Assembly: GCA_947044405.1 (NCBI GenBank)
Contig: CAMRHE010000506.1
Span: 740,001-804,000, forward strand
Reading direction: 5' to 3'
Origin: Leptodactylus fallax
Lineage: Eukaryota > Chordata > Amphibia > Anura > Leptodactylidae
DNA: 64,000 nucleotides
Shown: one piece after another, positions 11,188 through 22,787 of the stretch
How positions within the stretch are numbered: position 1 is the first letter of the stretch
Layout: every line of letters starts with the position of its first letter
Notes under the pieces: generated by a model
Database searches by the model: none
Told to the model about the DNA's origin: nothing
The model's input: the letters and a program-made list of their open reading frames with translations, nothing else
Program-made: the position numbers and the translations under genes

Positions 11188-13003
11188 ATACACACACCAT
11201 ACACATACTGATAACATAGATACCTGTTACACCTATATATAACTGTATATACACACAAGCACAGTATACACACACCATACACATACTGATAACGTAGATA
11301 CCTGTTACACCTATATATAACTGTATATACACACAAGCACAGTATACACACACCATACACATACTGATAACATAGATACCTGTTACATTTATATATATCT
11401 ATATATATACACAAGCACAGAATACACACACCTTACACATACTGACAACATAGATACCTGTTACATCTATATCTATATATAACTGTATATATACAGTACA
11501 CAAGCACAGTATACACACACCATACACATACTGATAACATAGATACCTGTTACACCTATATATAACTGTATATATACACAAGCACATTATACACACACAC
11601 ACCTTACACATACTGATAACATAGATACCTGTTACATCTATATCTATATATAACTGTATATACACACAAGCATAGTATACACACACCATACATATACTGA
11701 TAACATAGATACCTGTTACATCTATATCTATATATAACTGTATATACACACAAGCATAGTATACACACACCTTACACATACTGATAACATAGATACCTGT
11801 TACATCTATATATAACTGTATATACACACAGGCACAGTATACACACACCTTACACATACTGATAACATAGATACCTGTTACATCTATATCTATATATAAC
11901 TGTATATATACACAAGCACAGTATACACACACCATACACATACTGATAACATAGATACCTGTTACATCTATATATAACTGTATATACACACAAGCACAGT
12001 ATACACACACCATACACATACTGATAACATAGATACCTGTTACATCTATATCTATATATAACTGTATATACACACAAGCACAGTATACACACACCATACA
12101 CATACTGATAACATAAATACCTGTTACATTTATATATATCTATATATATACACAAGCACAGAATACACACACCTTACACATACTGACAACATAGATACCT
12201 GTTACATCTATATCTATATATAACTGTATATATACAGTACACAAGCACAGTATACACACATCATACACATACTGATAACATAGATACCTGTTACACCTAT
12301 ATATAACTGTATATATACACAAGCACATTATACACACACCTTACACATACTGATAACATAGATACCTGTTACATCTATATCTATATATAACTGTATATAC
12401 ACACAAGCATAGTATACACACACCTTACACATACTGATAACATAAATACCTGTTACATTTATATATATATCTATATATATACACAAGCACAGAATACACA
12501 CACACCTTACACATACTGACAACATAGATACCTGTTACATCTATATCTATATATAACTGTATATACACACAAGCACAGTATACACACACCATACACATAC
12601 TGATAACATAGATACCTGTAACATCTATATATAACTGTATATATACACAAGCACAGTATACACACACCTTACACATACTGATAACATAAATACCTGTTAC
12701 ATTTATATATATCTATATATATACACAAGCACAGTATACACACACCTTACACATACTGATAACATAAATACCTGTTACATTTATATATATCTATATATAT
12801 ACACAAGCACAGTATACACACACCTTACACATACTGACAACATAGATACCTGTTACATCTATATCTATATATAACTGTATATACACACAAGCACAGTATA
12901 CACACACCATACACATACTGATAACATAAATACCTGTTACATCTATATCTATATATAACTGTATATATACACAAGCACAGTATACACACACCTTACACAT
13001 ACT
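11188..13003. repeat. 78/84-bp minisatellite, block 6 and array end
   Basis: The array ends at ACACATACTG about 13003, where the sequence becomes unique (TTAATGCTAAATTC). Across all blocks about 7.7 kb of this satellite lies in the window, roughly 90-95 units by length. Confidence 0.93.
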
Positions 13004-14386
13004 GTTAATGCTAAATTCACATTGGCTTCTTTTCAGTCTCTTGTTCTGATCTATGAGAGGATCAGAACAACATACTTAAGTGCTAATATGACAGATGCAG
13101 ATGGAGCACATTCTGCCTCTATCTGTTATCATTCACTGTAATGTAAAAACCTTCCTTCTTGTACATTTACTTTTCAAACAGAATAGAATATCTTCTCCGC
13201 AGGATATAATTATATATATATCTACAGTGTATACACCTTACCTTATCCATACTATATATAGTGCTATGTATTAATATACATTATATGTAGGTATATAAAC
13301 ATATAGATACATTTACATATAAAGATATGACACAGCGACACTACATACATATAAAGAGATAACATATGGACATTAGGTACATATAAACATATCACACGCA
13401 TGGTACTTTGGTATCTGTGATGCTGTCATTCTCCTCTGTCCTGTGTTACAGATCCCAATACCATATAATGTAGAAATAAAACAGTAATGTATAGGGTATA
13501 ATAAAATAATCCTGTATATCAGGTCCGGTGTCCTGAGGTAGCAGCTGTGACAGTTAGTTGTAGCAGCAGAAGAGTTTCTGACATGCTAGTGCTCCGGCCC
13601 AATAACTATATACATTGATGCCTTGTATTACTAACCAGATCTCTCCGTCCAGTGAAGTCCGTCACTTTAACTGATGTAAATGTATTTCAGAAGTGAAAAC
13701 ATGTATACTGGGGATTTTGACCATGTGAACAGAGACTAATACTGGACATTTACTGACAGCTGCCCCATCTCAGCTCCTCCCACACGTTTGCTGTAATGAT
13801 CAGACATATCTTCAGGTATTCAGTACTATAAATAAATTCCAGTTTCTTACTGTAGATGACGCCACTGAGCAGAGCCGATCCCATGCATGTCCATCTCCTC
13901 CATCCTGACTAGTAACTGACGGATGCCAACTGTCATTTCAAATTCACATCCAGCAATCCTATTGGTCGCTGGTGTCTGGTGACATACACAGCTGAGGATT
14001 TAACCCCTTAAGTGCCAATGCTGTTCTAGCATTAAGGCTTTTTTATATTTTTCCTTAGACATTGTTGTATGAGACTTGTGTATTGCAGGTTGACATACAT
14101 ATTCCTTATCAACTTTTGCTAACTCTTTCTAGGGAGTTGAAAGCGATAAAAGCAACAATTCCAACATGGATTTTGAATATTAAATTTTGCACCGTTCATA
14201 TTAATATTAATAATTTTATTCAGTGGGTCAATACGATTACATTGATACTAAATAGGGATAGCCACAGCAACATTCTGGCGTCATTTACAGTTTGATGACC
14301 GCATGCAGTGCCATTTTAATACTTTAGTGGGCCCTGTTCAAAGGCTTCCTAAGTGGGCCCCCCATAATTCAAAGTCCTCTCAAGGG

Positions 14387-14388
<2 letters not shown>
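13004..14388. other. Unique non-coding stretch with a small hairpin
   Basis: I see no gene. A perfect 11-bp stem (TTGTTCTGATC, 13041-13051 with 13060-13070) has an 8-base loop. AT-rich sequence with scattered TATA-like steps follows to about 13400. A short open frame at 14062-14295 has no recognisable features. Confidence 0.6.

Positions 14389-14425
<37 letters not shown>
14389..14425. repeat. (TA)n microsatellite
   Basis: A pure alternating TA run of about 36 bases, followed by low-complexity GGGCCC-containing repeat debris to about 14800. Confidence 0.9.
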
Positions 14426-14427
<2 letters not shown>

Positions 14428-14834
14428 AATACAAGTTCAAAAAAAAGTTACACTCACCTAGCCCCATTTCTACGGTATGTCATGCAGGCTCTGGCTGTAG
14501 TGATGTCCGCTCTTCGCGCCTCCCTGCCACAGACATCTTCCACTGAAGCCTGAATGGTGGTGCATGGAGCTGATATCTCTGTGCTCCACCGTGGTTTTCC
14601 ACTTTATCTGCCTCATAAGGAAGCAAATAGGGTTTAAATGGCTGCCTGTGGCCCAGAATAGCAGGACAGCACCCAAAATGTGAGACTGTTCTGCTCGATC
14701 TGGGTTGGCAGAGGAGGCCCGCGCTACCATAGGGCCTGGTGCAGATACACCGTTTGCCCTATGGTTAAAGTGGCCCTGATCGCATGCTGTTTACTTGCAC
14801 AATTGTGCATCCTTTAAAAGGTTTTTTTATGGGT

Positions 14835-14906
14835 AAATTATATAAATGACCTATCCTTCGGATAACTCATCAATATCAGATGGATGGGGATCCTGGATCC
14901 CGGCCA
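14835..14906. repeat. Fragment of a dispersed palindromic repeat
   Basis: The words ATGACCTATCCTTCGGATAACTCATCAATATCAGATG.. and GATCCTGGATCCCGG resemble modules at 25.0 kb and 42.5 kb (rapidly recurring 'cctatcc...ggata' and 'gggggtcc' words). The LINE begins right after it, so it may be the target site. Confidence 0.4.
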
Positions 14907-16655
14907 CTCAGCAGTCCCCTCACCACAATGACTTCACCCCATTCACCCCATGTGGCTACTTCCCAACAGACCAGTCAATCCAGAAATCTGTCTTTATCTG
15001 ACCACAGTCTGACCTTCACACGGGCCCAGGTGAGGAAGGAGATGAAAAAGATCAAGGCGAGGGAAAGCCGCAGGGCCAGATGACATCAGTGCAAGGCTAA
15101 TTACGACTTGTGGGGACCAGCTGTGTGGTATAATTACATATATGTATAATATGAGCCTGAGGCAGGAAATAGTCCCTGAATTATGGAAATCTTCTTGTGT
15201 GGTACCAGTTCCAAAGAAACCTCACCCTATGGACCTCAACGACTACAGACCTGTAGCACTGACATCCCACTTGATGAAGATCTTAGAGAGATTGGTTCTC
15301 ACACATCTTCGCCCTCTAGTGAGCCCCGCTATGGACCCTCTCCAGTTTGCTTATCGACCGGGCATTGGGGTAGATGATGCCATCATCCACCTTCTGCACA
15401 GGGCTCTGTCTCACCTGGAAAAACCAGGGAACACGGTGAGAATAATGTTCTTTGATTTCTCCAGTGCTTTTAACACCATACAGCCCAGGTTACTGAGAGA
15501 CAAGCTGGGCCTTGCTGGAGTGGACCACCACCTCTCCAACTGGATCCTAGACTACCTCACAAATCGACCTCAATACGTGAGAGCCCAAGACTGTGTGTCA
15601 GGTACCGTGATCTGTAATACGGGGGCACCTCAGGGTACGGTTCTCGCCCCTTTCCTCTTCACACTGTACACTGCTGATTTTAGGTGCAACTCATCTAGCT
15701 GCTACCTACAGAAGTATTCTGACGACTCTGCAATAGTGGGTCTCATCACAGATGATGATGATAGGGAGTACAGAGAACTGAACAGGGATTTTGTGGACTG
15801 GTGCCACCGGAACCAACTGAAGATTAACGCGGGGAAGACCAAGGAGATGGTGGTGGACTTCCGTAAAGGCAGATGCCCTCCAAAACCAGTGGACATCCTG
15901 GGGACGGGCATCGAGATTGTGAACACCTATAAGTACCTGGGTTTGCTCCTTAATAATAAGCTGGACTGGGCAGATCATATGGAGGCCCTGTACAGGAAGG
16001 GCCACAGCAGGCTCTACCTGCTTAGGAAGCTGAGAGCCTTTGGAATCCGGGGGGCACTTCTTAGGACTTTCTTCAACTCGGTAGTGGCATCAGCCATCTT
16101 CTTTGGAGTGGCCTGCTGGGGGAGCAGTATATCAACCAGGGACAGAAATAAACTTGACAAGCTGATTAGAAGGGCCAGCTCTGTCCTGGGGAGCCCACTG
16201 GACCCAGTGCAGGTGGTGGGTAACAGAAGGATACTGTCCGTGGTGAGCTCCATGCAGAAGAAGAAGTCCCATCCCATGCATGAGACTGTGATAGCGCTGG
16301 GTAGTACTGTCAGTGACCGACTGCTCCACCCTAGGTGTGAGAAGGAGCGCTATCGGAAGTCTTTCCTCCCCACTGCGGTTAGGCTGTACAACCAACACCG
16401 ACCTAAGCGGAGATCATTACACACAGAGAACTGAAATATCTCTCTGCCTGTTAAATCCCCCCCCCCCTCCTCTGCTACGTCCTGTCTGTCTGTCTGCTAT
16501 TAATGTAATGCCTCTCACCTTGGTACATTCCTGTACATGTTGTATTTGTATTTGTATCTGCTTATCTTATCTTTGCTGCTGTAACACACTGAATTTCCCC
16601 ACTGTGGGACTATTAAAGGACTATTATTATTATTATATTATTATTGTTATCAGCA
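14907..16655 (+). mobile_element. 5'-truncated L2/Rex1-like LINE
   Basis: A non-LTR retrotransposon remnant holding the region before the reverse transcriptase, the reverse transcriptase, the C-terminal region and a 3' tail. The tail ends CTGAATTTCCCCACTGTGGG, then ACTATTAAAGGACTATTATTATT, the simple-repeat type of end seen in L2- and Rex1-related elements. The endonuclease domain is absent, consistent with 5' truncation during target-primed reverse transcription. The left limit is approximate. The choice between L2 and Rex1 is uncertain. Confidence 0.85.
14985..16434 (+). pseudogene. LINE reverse transcriptase, frameshifted
   Basis: The main open frame (430 residues from an ATG at 15142) is the core of a non-LTR reverse transcriptase, which copies element RNA into DNA at a nicked target. 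Visible motifs are NDYRPVAL (residues 33-40), FFDFSSAF with Asp105, GAPQGTVLAPFLF (161-173) and YSDDSAIV with the catalytic Asp194-Asp195. A TYKYLGLLLNNKLDW block and a C-terminal PRCEKERYRKSFLPTAVRLYN segment follow. The frame stays open upstream of 15142 to a KAAGPDD block at 15064-15084. The preceding part (SLSDHSLTFTRAQVRKEMKKIKAR) is in another frame, so there is a one-base shift near 15060. No endonuclease is present. The 15142 ATG is an internal Met, not a real start. Confidence 0.87.
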
Positions 16656-16664
16656 TCCGCTATA

Positions 16665-16790
16665 CACAAAACAGAGCATTTTGCTTAATCCACTCCTGGC
16701 TTTGGCTCAAAAACCGCAGCAAAATCTGCAACAAAAAAAGCTGCGTGTCTGCAATGTGGGACCTCAGCATTAGGTCTGCCTCAAATTCCT
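16665..16790. repeat. Half of a fold-back repeat (family F1)
   Basis: Contains TTAATCCACTCCTGGCTTTGG, AAAACCGCAGCAAAATC and GCAATGTGGGACCTCAGC. The same words occur at 28.89-29.08 kb and 32.94-33.14 kb, where both arms of the palindrome are present. Here only one arm remains, directly after the LINE tail. Confidence 0.7.
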
Positions 16791-16877
16791 CTTCCATTTC
16801 CACCGTGTGAGTGTACCCTAAGGGTCTATTCATAAATGTTTGTGCAGCTGCCGGAGGTCTGAATACAGCAGCAGCCG

Positions 16878-17353
16878 GGCACACAGAGCCATCCCACCGA
16901 GCACACAGAGCCGTCCCTCCAGGCACACAGAGCCATCCCGCCAGGCACACAGAGCCGTCCCTCCAGGCACACAGATCCGTCCCACCAGGCACACAGAGCC
17001 GTCCTGCCGGGCACACAAAGCCGTCCCTCCAGGCACACAGAGCCATCCTGCCGGGCACACAGAGCCGTCCCTCCAGGCACACAGAGCCATCCTGCCGGGC
17101 ACACAGAGTCTTCCTGCCGGGCACACAGAGCCGTCCCTCCAGGCACACAGAGCCATCCTGCCGGGCCCACAGAGCCATCCCTCCAGGCACACAGAGCCCT
17201 CCCCGCCGGGCACACACAGCCATCCCGCCAGGCACACACAGCCGTCCTGCCGGGCACACAGAGCTCTCCTGTTGGGCACACAGAGCCGTCCCGCCAGGCA
17301 CACACAGCCGTCCTGCCGGGCACACAGAGCTCTCCTGTTGGGCACACAGAGTG
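16878..17353. repeat. 22-bp GC-rich minisatellite
   Basis: About 21-22 tandem copies of a 22-bp unit, CACACAGAGCC + GTCCCTCCAGG or ATCCTGCCGGG variants. Successive CACACAGAGCC words at 16880 and 16902 are exactly 22 apart. Because 22 is not a multiple of three and the unit lacks stops, all frames on both strands stay open through the array. Two alternating subtypes (CCTCCAGG and CTGCCGGG) suggest expansion by dimers. Confidence 0.93.
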
Positions 17354-17439
17354 CCACTGTCTGTTAAATAAATAAAAGCGGATTGCAGGTGACAGGGGCG
17401 CTCTGTGTGTTGGGCGACTTCTGCCACTTACCCCTTTGG

Positions 17440-17614
17440 AGCAATGGTAATCCCCTCATTGCTCCCAAAAGCTCATTTGTTTATTAACAAAAAAGGCAAT
17501 ATCTCGGAAACAGCGATTCACAAGGGGAAAACACTGTTTGATTCAGGTGGCCCTAACCTATCTATCTGCAAGGCTGGATTGATATGCTGGGTTCTAGTGA
17601 TAGATTCCCTTTAA
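17440..17614. repeat. Dispersed repeat, part of a TTAA-type element
   Basis: Resembles 41340-41510 (shared words ATTGCT, GGGGAAAACAC, CCCTAACC/CCCTAGCC, CATCTATCTGCA, GATAAATCCC/GATAGATTCCC). It ends GATAGATTCCCTTTAA, close to the end of the TTAA element at 52161-52658. Confidence 0.6.
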
Positions 17615-17745
17615 AAGCTAGATTGTAAGCTCTTATGTGCAGAATCCTGTCTTCTTTCATGTCATATATACTTTCCTGCTATACAGTCTTGCTGTATAGG
17701 TCGGCACTATAGAAATACAGTAAAGGTTATTCTTAATAAATGGAC
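17615..17745 (+). repeat. SINE 3'-tail-like fragment
   Basis: AGATTGTAAGCTCTTATGTGCAG ... CGGCACTATAGAAATACAG resembles the conserved tail at 56526-56690 and the 3' part of the V-SINE at 20022-20299. Confidence 0.55.
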
Positions 17746-18769
17746 ACAGAATAAAATGTACTTGAAATACCAGACACCACCACACAGTGTCATTCTACCC
17801 ACAGTCATATATTTTGAGCACACAGAGCACTCAGCCTCAGCATGAAGACTTTATTCTCTTCTGAATGACTCAAGATATACCCTTAAGTAGAAAGCTTCAA
17901 ATGATCGGGACTTGTCTCATCTGTTCAATGTACTATTCAATGTTTGGATGGTCCACCAGAGAAATGGAACGTCTTCTGCTAGCTGGGCCCTTCACTGGGA
18001 CTCCGATGAATGTTATAGTACCTGAGGAAAGGATTGGATTGACCTCAATGCATGTAGTATGTTATGCAATAAAAATGTTAATATACTCCATGTTGGTGGT
18101 TTTATCAGGACTGTATAGTCAGTAATCCAAACCATTGACTCTGACTCCGATTCCTGCTCTGATTCCGACAGCCACAGTAAAGATCCTCTAATTCACAGAA
18201 AAGCCAGTGACTGAAGTCCTATGACAGTGACTATGTAACAAACTATACATCTAATTATTAATCATTGTATATGCATATTAATAATTGTACAGTATAATTT
18301 AAAATAATGAATCAATTTATTTTGAAGCGCTGAAATGTTTTATTGTTTGCCCATCAAATGATTCTGATGATCCGTTCTTCTATGGGATGTTGTAGTGGCA
18401 GATTGTAATCCCTGATTATTGTAGTAGGGAGTTTCTAATCCCTATTGGCCTTGTGGTCAGGATTGTACTAGTCGATGGTAATTCCCAGAGGTCTAGGACG
18501 TAAGGGTCATTGTAATATCTAAGGAGTTTGGTTGTTGTGCTACTGAAGCAGAAAGTGTTCACTTCAATGTCAACTTCTGAAGAATTGGTTCATTGCTGAG
18601 CAAGTTTTGAATTGGACTCATTTGTCACTTTCCCAACAACTAGAAAATTCTTATCTTTGTCTCTTGGTCCTGCCTGATGCTGGTGGATTCTGCTGTATAG
18701 CGTATTGATTTGTCAATCATTAATATTTCCACATAAGCGCTCTTAAATTCAATAGTGCAACATTGTCCT
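17746..18769. other. No gene seen
   Basis: AT-rich sequence without recognisable coding potential. A 86-codon open frame at 17865-18125 has no domain I can identify. GACTCTGACTCCGATTCC at 18137 is reminiscent of the MITE ends in the first 11 kb but is too short to call. Confidence 0.5.
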
Positions 18770-19075
18770 TGGGCTTCTGATCTCAGATTGGTGGGGGTTT
18801 GAAACCCAACACCCCTTCGATCAGCTGTTCTCAGCATCTGATACACAGAGAATAGGGCAGGAAGCAGACAGCGCTGTTTTTTGAGTAGTGACTGAACTGA
18901 GTCACTGCAGCTTAGCTCACATTCAAGTAAATGTTTGATGATCTGCAGTAACCTGGTCTGACCACTACACAGAGAACAGCGCTGCCTGCTTCCTGCTCCA
19001 TTGTCTATGTGTCAGCTGCTGAGAACAGCTGATTGATGGGGGTTCTGGGTGTCAGACCCCCACTCTGCAGCTTTC
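18770..19075. repeat. Degenerate palindromic repeat
   Basis: Inverted arms: GGTGGGGGTTTGAAACCCAACACCCC...GATCAGCTGTTCTCAGCA on the left and TGCTGAGAACAGCTGATTGATGGGGGTTCTGGGTGTCAGACCCCC on the right, with CAGGAAGCAGACAGCGCTG mirrored by CAGCGCTGCCTGCTTCCTG. It looks like a non-autonomous fold-back element. Confidence 0.75.
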
Positions 19076-20021
19076 TATACTTAGTTCATATTGAGAAAGC
19101 TATGACTGTGCAGGTGAGGACCATGAGACATCGCCAGGATTATCCCAATTGCTGTCTATGTGCTTGCGCATGCGCAACGGTTCCAATCTTGAGCTTCGTC
19201 TCTGACAGCAATGCCCCAATAGTGCACACAAGCCTGAAAGCTCTCTGTAGGTGCGCAGTATATAGGAGGCAGCGGCGACTGGTGATCCCTGGGTTGGACT
19301 CTATGTGCCAGTATGTCCATTGGTCTGTGAATGCTAATCCTGTCACTCTATTGGACATGGGCGGTGTCTACTCCGTGAAGGGGTGTAACTTACATGTTGG
19401 TATGTGCCTATTGGACCAAATTCATAGATCCTTGTTCTACCTGTCTGATATGGATGGATATTATAAAAGGTCATAAAAATTTCACTTGGGTTGCTTTTGC
19501 CCCTACATCTCTGAAGATGACGGTTAGTTTTTGTTGGGGGTGGTGCAGTTAGAAATATAGTCTGCACATAGAAATATAGGCAGGAATTTACTTCAAGTTT
19601 TATATAAATCTCTCAGAAATAAGGAAATCTAGCGTATATAAGATGCTGCTGGAGATTGTAATAGTTACAATGTTCATTTAGTGGCGGATTAGTAAAAGTT
19701 ATGTTCTATTGTGAGAATTATTTAGTATAGTGTAAAATATTCTATGTTTGCGTTCTGCAACCGTATCTGTGGTTAGTAGGACAGTGCCCAGGACAAATAT
19801 TTGCCAGAATTATCCTTATAAAGTAGGGACAGTCCAAAGAAATTGGGAACAATTATAGATCTCATTGATGTTATGTCCTGTACATACAATGATACACCAA
19901 AAAATGCAATACAGAAGGTGGATGTGGACATGTTTTATATTGCCTTTGGAGGGAGCAAGAAAAAACAGTCTAATATTGCTGCTTGGCATGCAGATTTTCT
20001 GTCATGGAATTATGGGTAGAA
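19076..20021. other. No gene seen
   Basis: A 147-codon open frame (19033-19476) starts inside the preceding repeat, has no recognisable domain and a Cys/Ala-rich patch over GCGCATGCGC. I treat it as chance. Confidence 0.5.
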
Positions 20022-20299
20022 TATTTATTATTATTTATTTAGATTACTTATATAGCGCCATCATATTCCACAGTGCTTTACAGACATTGACAGTCACTGT
20101 CCCATATAGGGCTCACAATCTACATTCCTTACAGTATGTCTTTGGAGTGTGGGAGGAAACTGGAGTACCCAGAGTAAACCCACGCAAACACGGGGAGAAT
20201 ATACAAACTCCTTGCAGATGATGTCCTTGCCAGGATTTGAACCCAGGACTCCAGCGCTGCAAGGCTAAAGTGCTAACCACTGAGCCACCATGCTGTCCA
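20022..20299 (-). repeat. V-SINE (tRNA-derived short interspersed element)
   Basis: Read on the minus strand it begins TGGACAGCATGGTGGCTCAGTGG. It has a pol III A-box-like TGGCTCAGTGG and a B-box GGTTCAAATCC (complement of 20233-20243). The conserved V-domain follows: GGAGTTTGTATATTCTCCCC, GTGTTTGCGTGGGTTTACTC and CAGTTTCCTCCCACACTCC. It ends in a tail with ATTGTGAGCCC...GGCGCTATATAAGTAATC and an (AATA)n run. V-SINEs are transcribed by RNA polymerase III and moved by a partner LINE. The copy looks nearly complete. Confidence 0.88.
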
Positions 20300-22052
20300 A
20301 CTGTAGCATTTATAGTAGTAATAGAATTATGATGTGAATTTTACATCATGTTGGTTTACGTGGTGGATTTCCCCCTTTGTGATGGATAGCATGAAATCTG
20401 CTGCAAATCCAAGGCAGTTGCACATGAAATCTGCAAGAAAAAGTGCAGCCCATAAATACCACATGGATATACCCATCAGATTGCTGCAAAGGTTGTGTCA
20501 TTTCAAGATTAAGGCAATATTTTAGGTCAGCAGGCCCAAGTCAATGGTGCAGAAGAAGTGAGACCAAATGTGATCAATTGTTCTTTTATCAGTTCTACAA
20601 CTTGTGTGTTTTCACCTGTATGCAATGACTAAAGGATACCTGAGTTTTTATAAAAAGTTTAAATATGTGCAGGGTCTTGCTGGGCAGTCTGTTCTATGGC
20701 TGTATAAGTCTTCATACATGGAGTCCTGTCAGGTTTTCTGCTGCTAATATCCCCATTATGGCTGCAGTGCAGTTTACATTTCTTTCTCAGGTTTTGGGTG
20801 TGTACAATAAGTAGCAGTCTGCCCCCTCCCCTATCCATTACTAATACTCGTTTATTTACATGTAATTCTGCCAGGAGTAACTGTACAATAACAAACAAAT
20901 AGATGGGAAAAGTCCAAGAGAACATCATATTTGAGATCCAGGAGCAGTGGACTGTAAATACAAGGCAAATACATGCAGGCAAGCAGCTAAAACACAGAAA
21001 AAAACAATCTAGTCAGTCAGTAAAGCTTCTTGCTGTCCATGAATAAAATCCCATCTGTAATCACACAAGCAGCCAAAAGTAGATGCAAGTACATAGAAGA
21101 CTTTCTTCTTACATTGTTAGCTGTGAGATTTTAAGAATGTTCAGTCCTTTGCACAGAGCAACAGCTTGCACACAAATCAGCCAAAGTGTAATGTACTTTA
21201 ACTAAAAATGTGGCTGCTTTCTGCCTGAAAATCCTCTCTAAAATCAAGTTTTTAGGTTAAATATACACCAAAAACACTGTTTATTACACATTTTGTGCAG
21301 TTCATTTCCCAGCATAAGGTTGGGTTTCACAACCGCGTTGGAGTCTCCGTTTTTAATAACTATTTTTAGTTCCTAATGTATTGCAGTGTTTTCTGGTTGT
21401 CACAACGTGGCTGACAGCCAATCAGATCCTGGCTCAGGCAGGAGCTGATAAAGAAAGTAAAGATGGCAGACCTTAATTTGTTCCTTGGGTTGCCACAGCA
21501 GCACATTGTAGCATGGGGGAGCTGAAGAGGGGGTTGCTATTGACCACGATATATGCTGCAGGTGCTGCAGCCGGGTCTCAGCTCTAAATTACAGCTGATT
21601 CCCACTACTCATGGCACTCATCTTCAGAGCCGGTGCCATGTCAGCGCCATACATGCACTTGAGCCTTTGCTCTGCACTATACATGTACGGCACACCGTTA
21701 AGGGGTTAAAGATTGCAGATAAGCTTCAATATTAAACATAGCCCAAGGACGTTAGCAATACTGTTTCTGGAAAAAAAGTAGACCCTTCTATGTTACTACA
21801 ATTTTTTTTGTAAGGAGAACTATGTCCACACAACCGTAATGATAACACGAATGCGTGCCAATGTAATGAATGTCATTCAACACTTACATCTAAAGTGAAC
21901 ACACGTGCTTAAAATATCCTCGTAATTTTTACTCACCATAAAGCAACCTATAGAACAAAGAAAATAATTATAGAATTGAGTCACATTGTGTCAACTTACA
22001 TTTCCTTGTGAAAAGTAGGACTGGGAATGAAACTCTAAATAGCTTCTTTATG
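20300..22052. other. No gene seen
   Basis: Mostly unique AT-rich sequence. Repeat-like debris with GC-rich words and CCGTTAAGGGGTTAAAG lies at about 21330-21715. Open frames are short, on both strands, and show no domain. Confidence 0.5.
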
Positions 22053-22787
22053 GCCCCATGCAGGGTCGGACTGGCCCACCGGGGAACCGGTGAATCCCTC
22101 GGTGGGCCCCGAGCCCCGACTATTAGTATTCATTTTGCCAATGCAAAGGTGAAGGGTCGGATCGGGACGGTCAGGGGCCCGACCGGCTCCTTACCATCCC
22201 GATCGGGCCCCTGACCAATGGACAGTGGCGTAACGATCGTGGCCAGAGGGGTGCGGGGCCCGCGGCCAGCTGGAACTGGACGGGGCCCCGGACTATCATG
22301 ATAGTGGTCGGGGAAGGCCTGGTTCCCCGACCGCTATACCTATTGTTAATGGAAAGGGGCCGGCCCCCTTTCCATTAAATGCCAGCCCAGGGGAAGTGAC
22401 AAAAAAAAAAAAAAATACTCACCTGACTGTGGGGGCTCAGCATCGTCTCCGGCACTTTTCAGGTCTCACTGCAGGGGCCTGTGATTAGGCCCCAGCGGTG
22501 ACATGGAGCGCGCTAGCGTAATGACGTCATCGCGTCCCACGTGACCGCTGAGGTGCAATCACAGGCCCTAGCGGTGACGTCTGGGACACAGGACGTGGAG
22601 ACCAGGGGACCAAGGAAGATGGTAAAGACAGCAGGACAGAGCGAGGATACCCCGGAGAGGTAAGACAAGGTGATTATAAGTGTTTGTTATTTTTAAACAC
22701 TTATCCTGGACCTGTACTTATTATATTCTGGAGTCTGAGGAGACCCCAGAGTATAATAATAGCACCGGCTGGGGGGGGGGGGGGCAC

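Noticed and set aside
1..13003. CRISPR-like regularity
   Set aside because: Units are contiguous and nearly identical with no unique spacers, there are no cas genes, and the context is eukaryotic.
16660..17427. Overlapping 170-255-codon frames on both strands, Cys/Pro-rich
   Set aside because: They come from a 22-bp tandem repeat that is open in all six frames; there is no domain, start context or unique sequence.
20022..20299. A tRNA gene from the A- and B-box
   Set aside because: The boxes belong to a SINE head fused to the V-domain and a LINE-like tail. No cloverleaf was confirmed.
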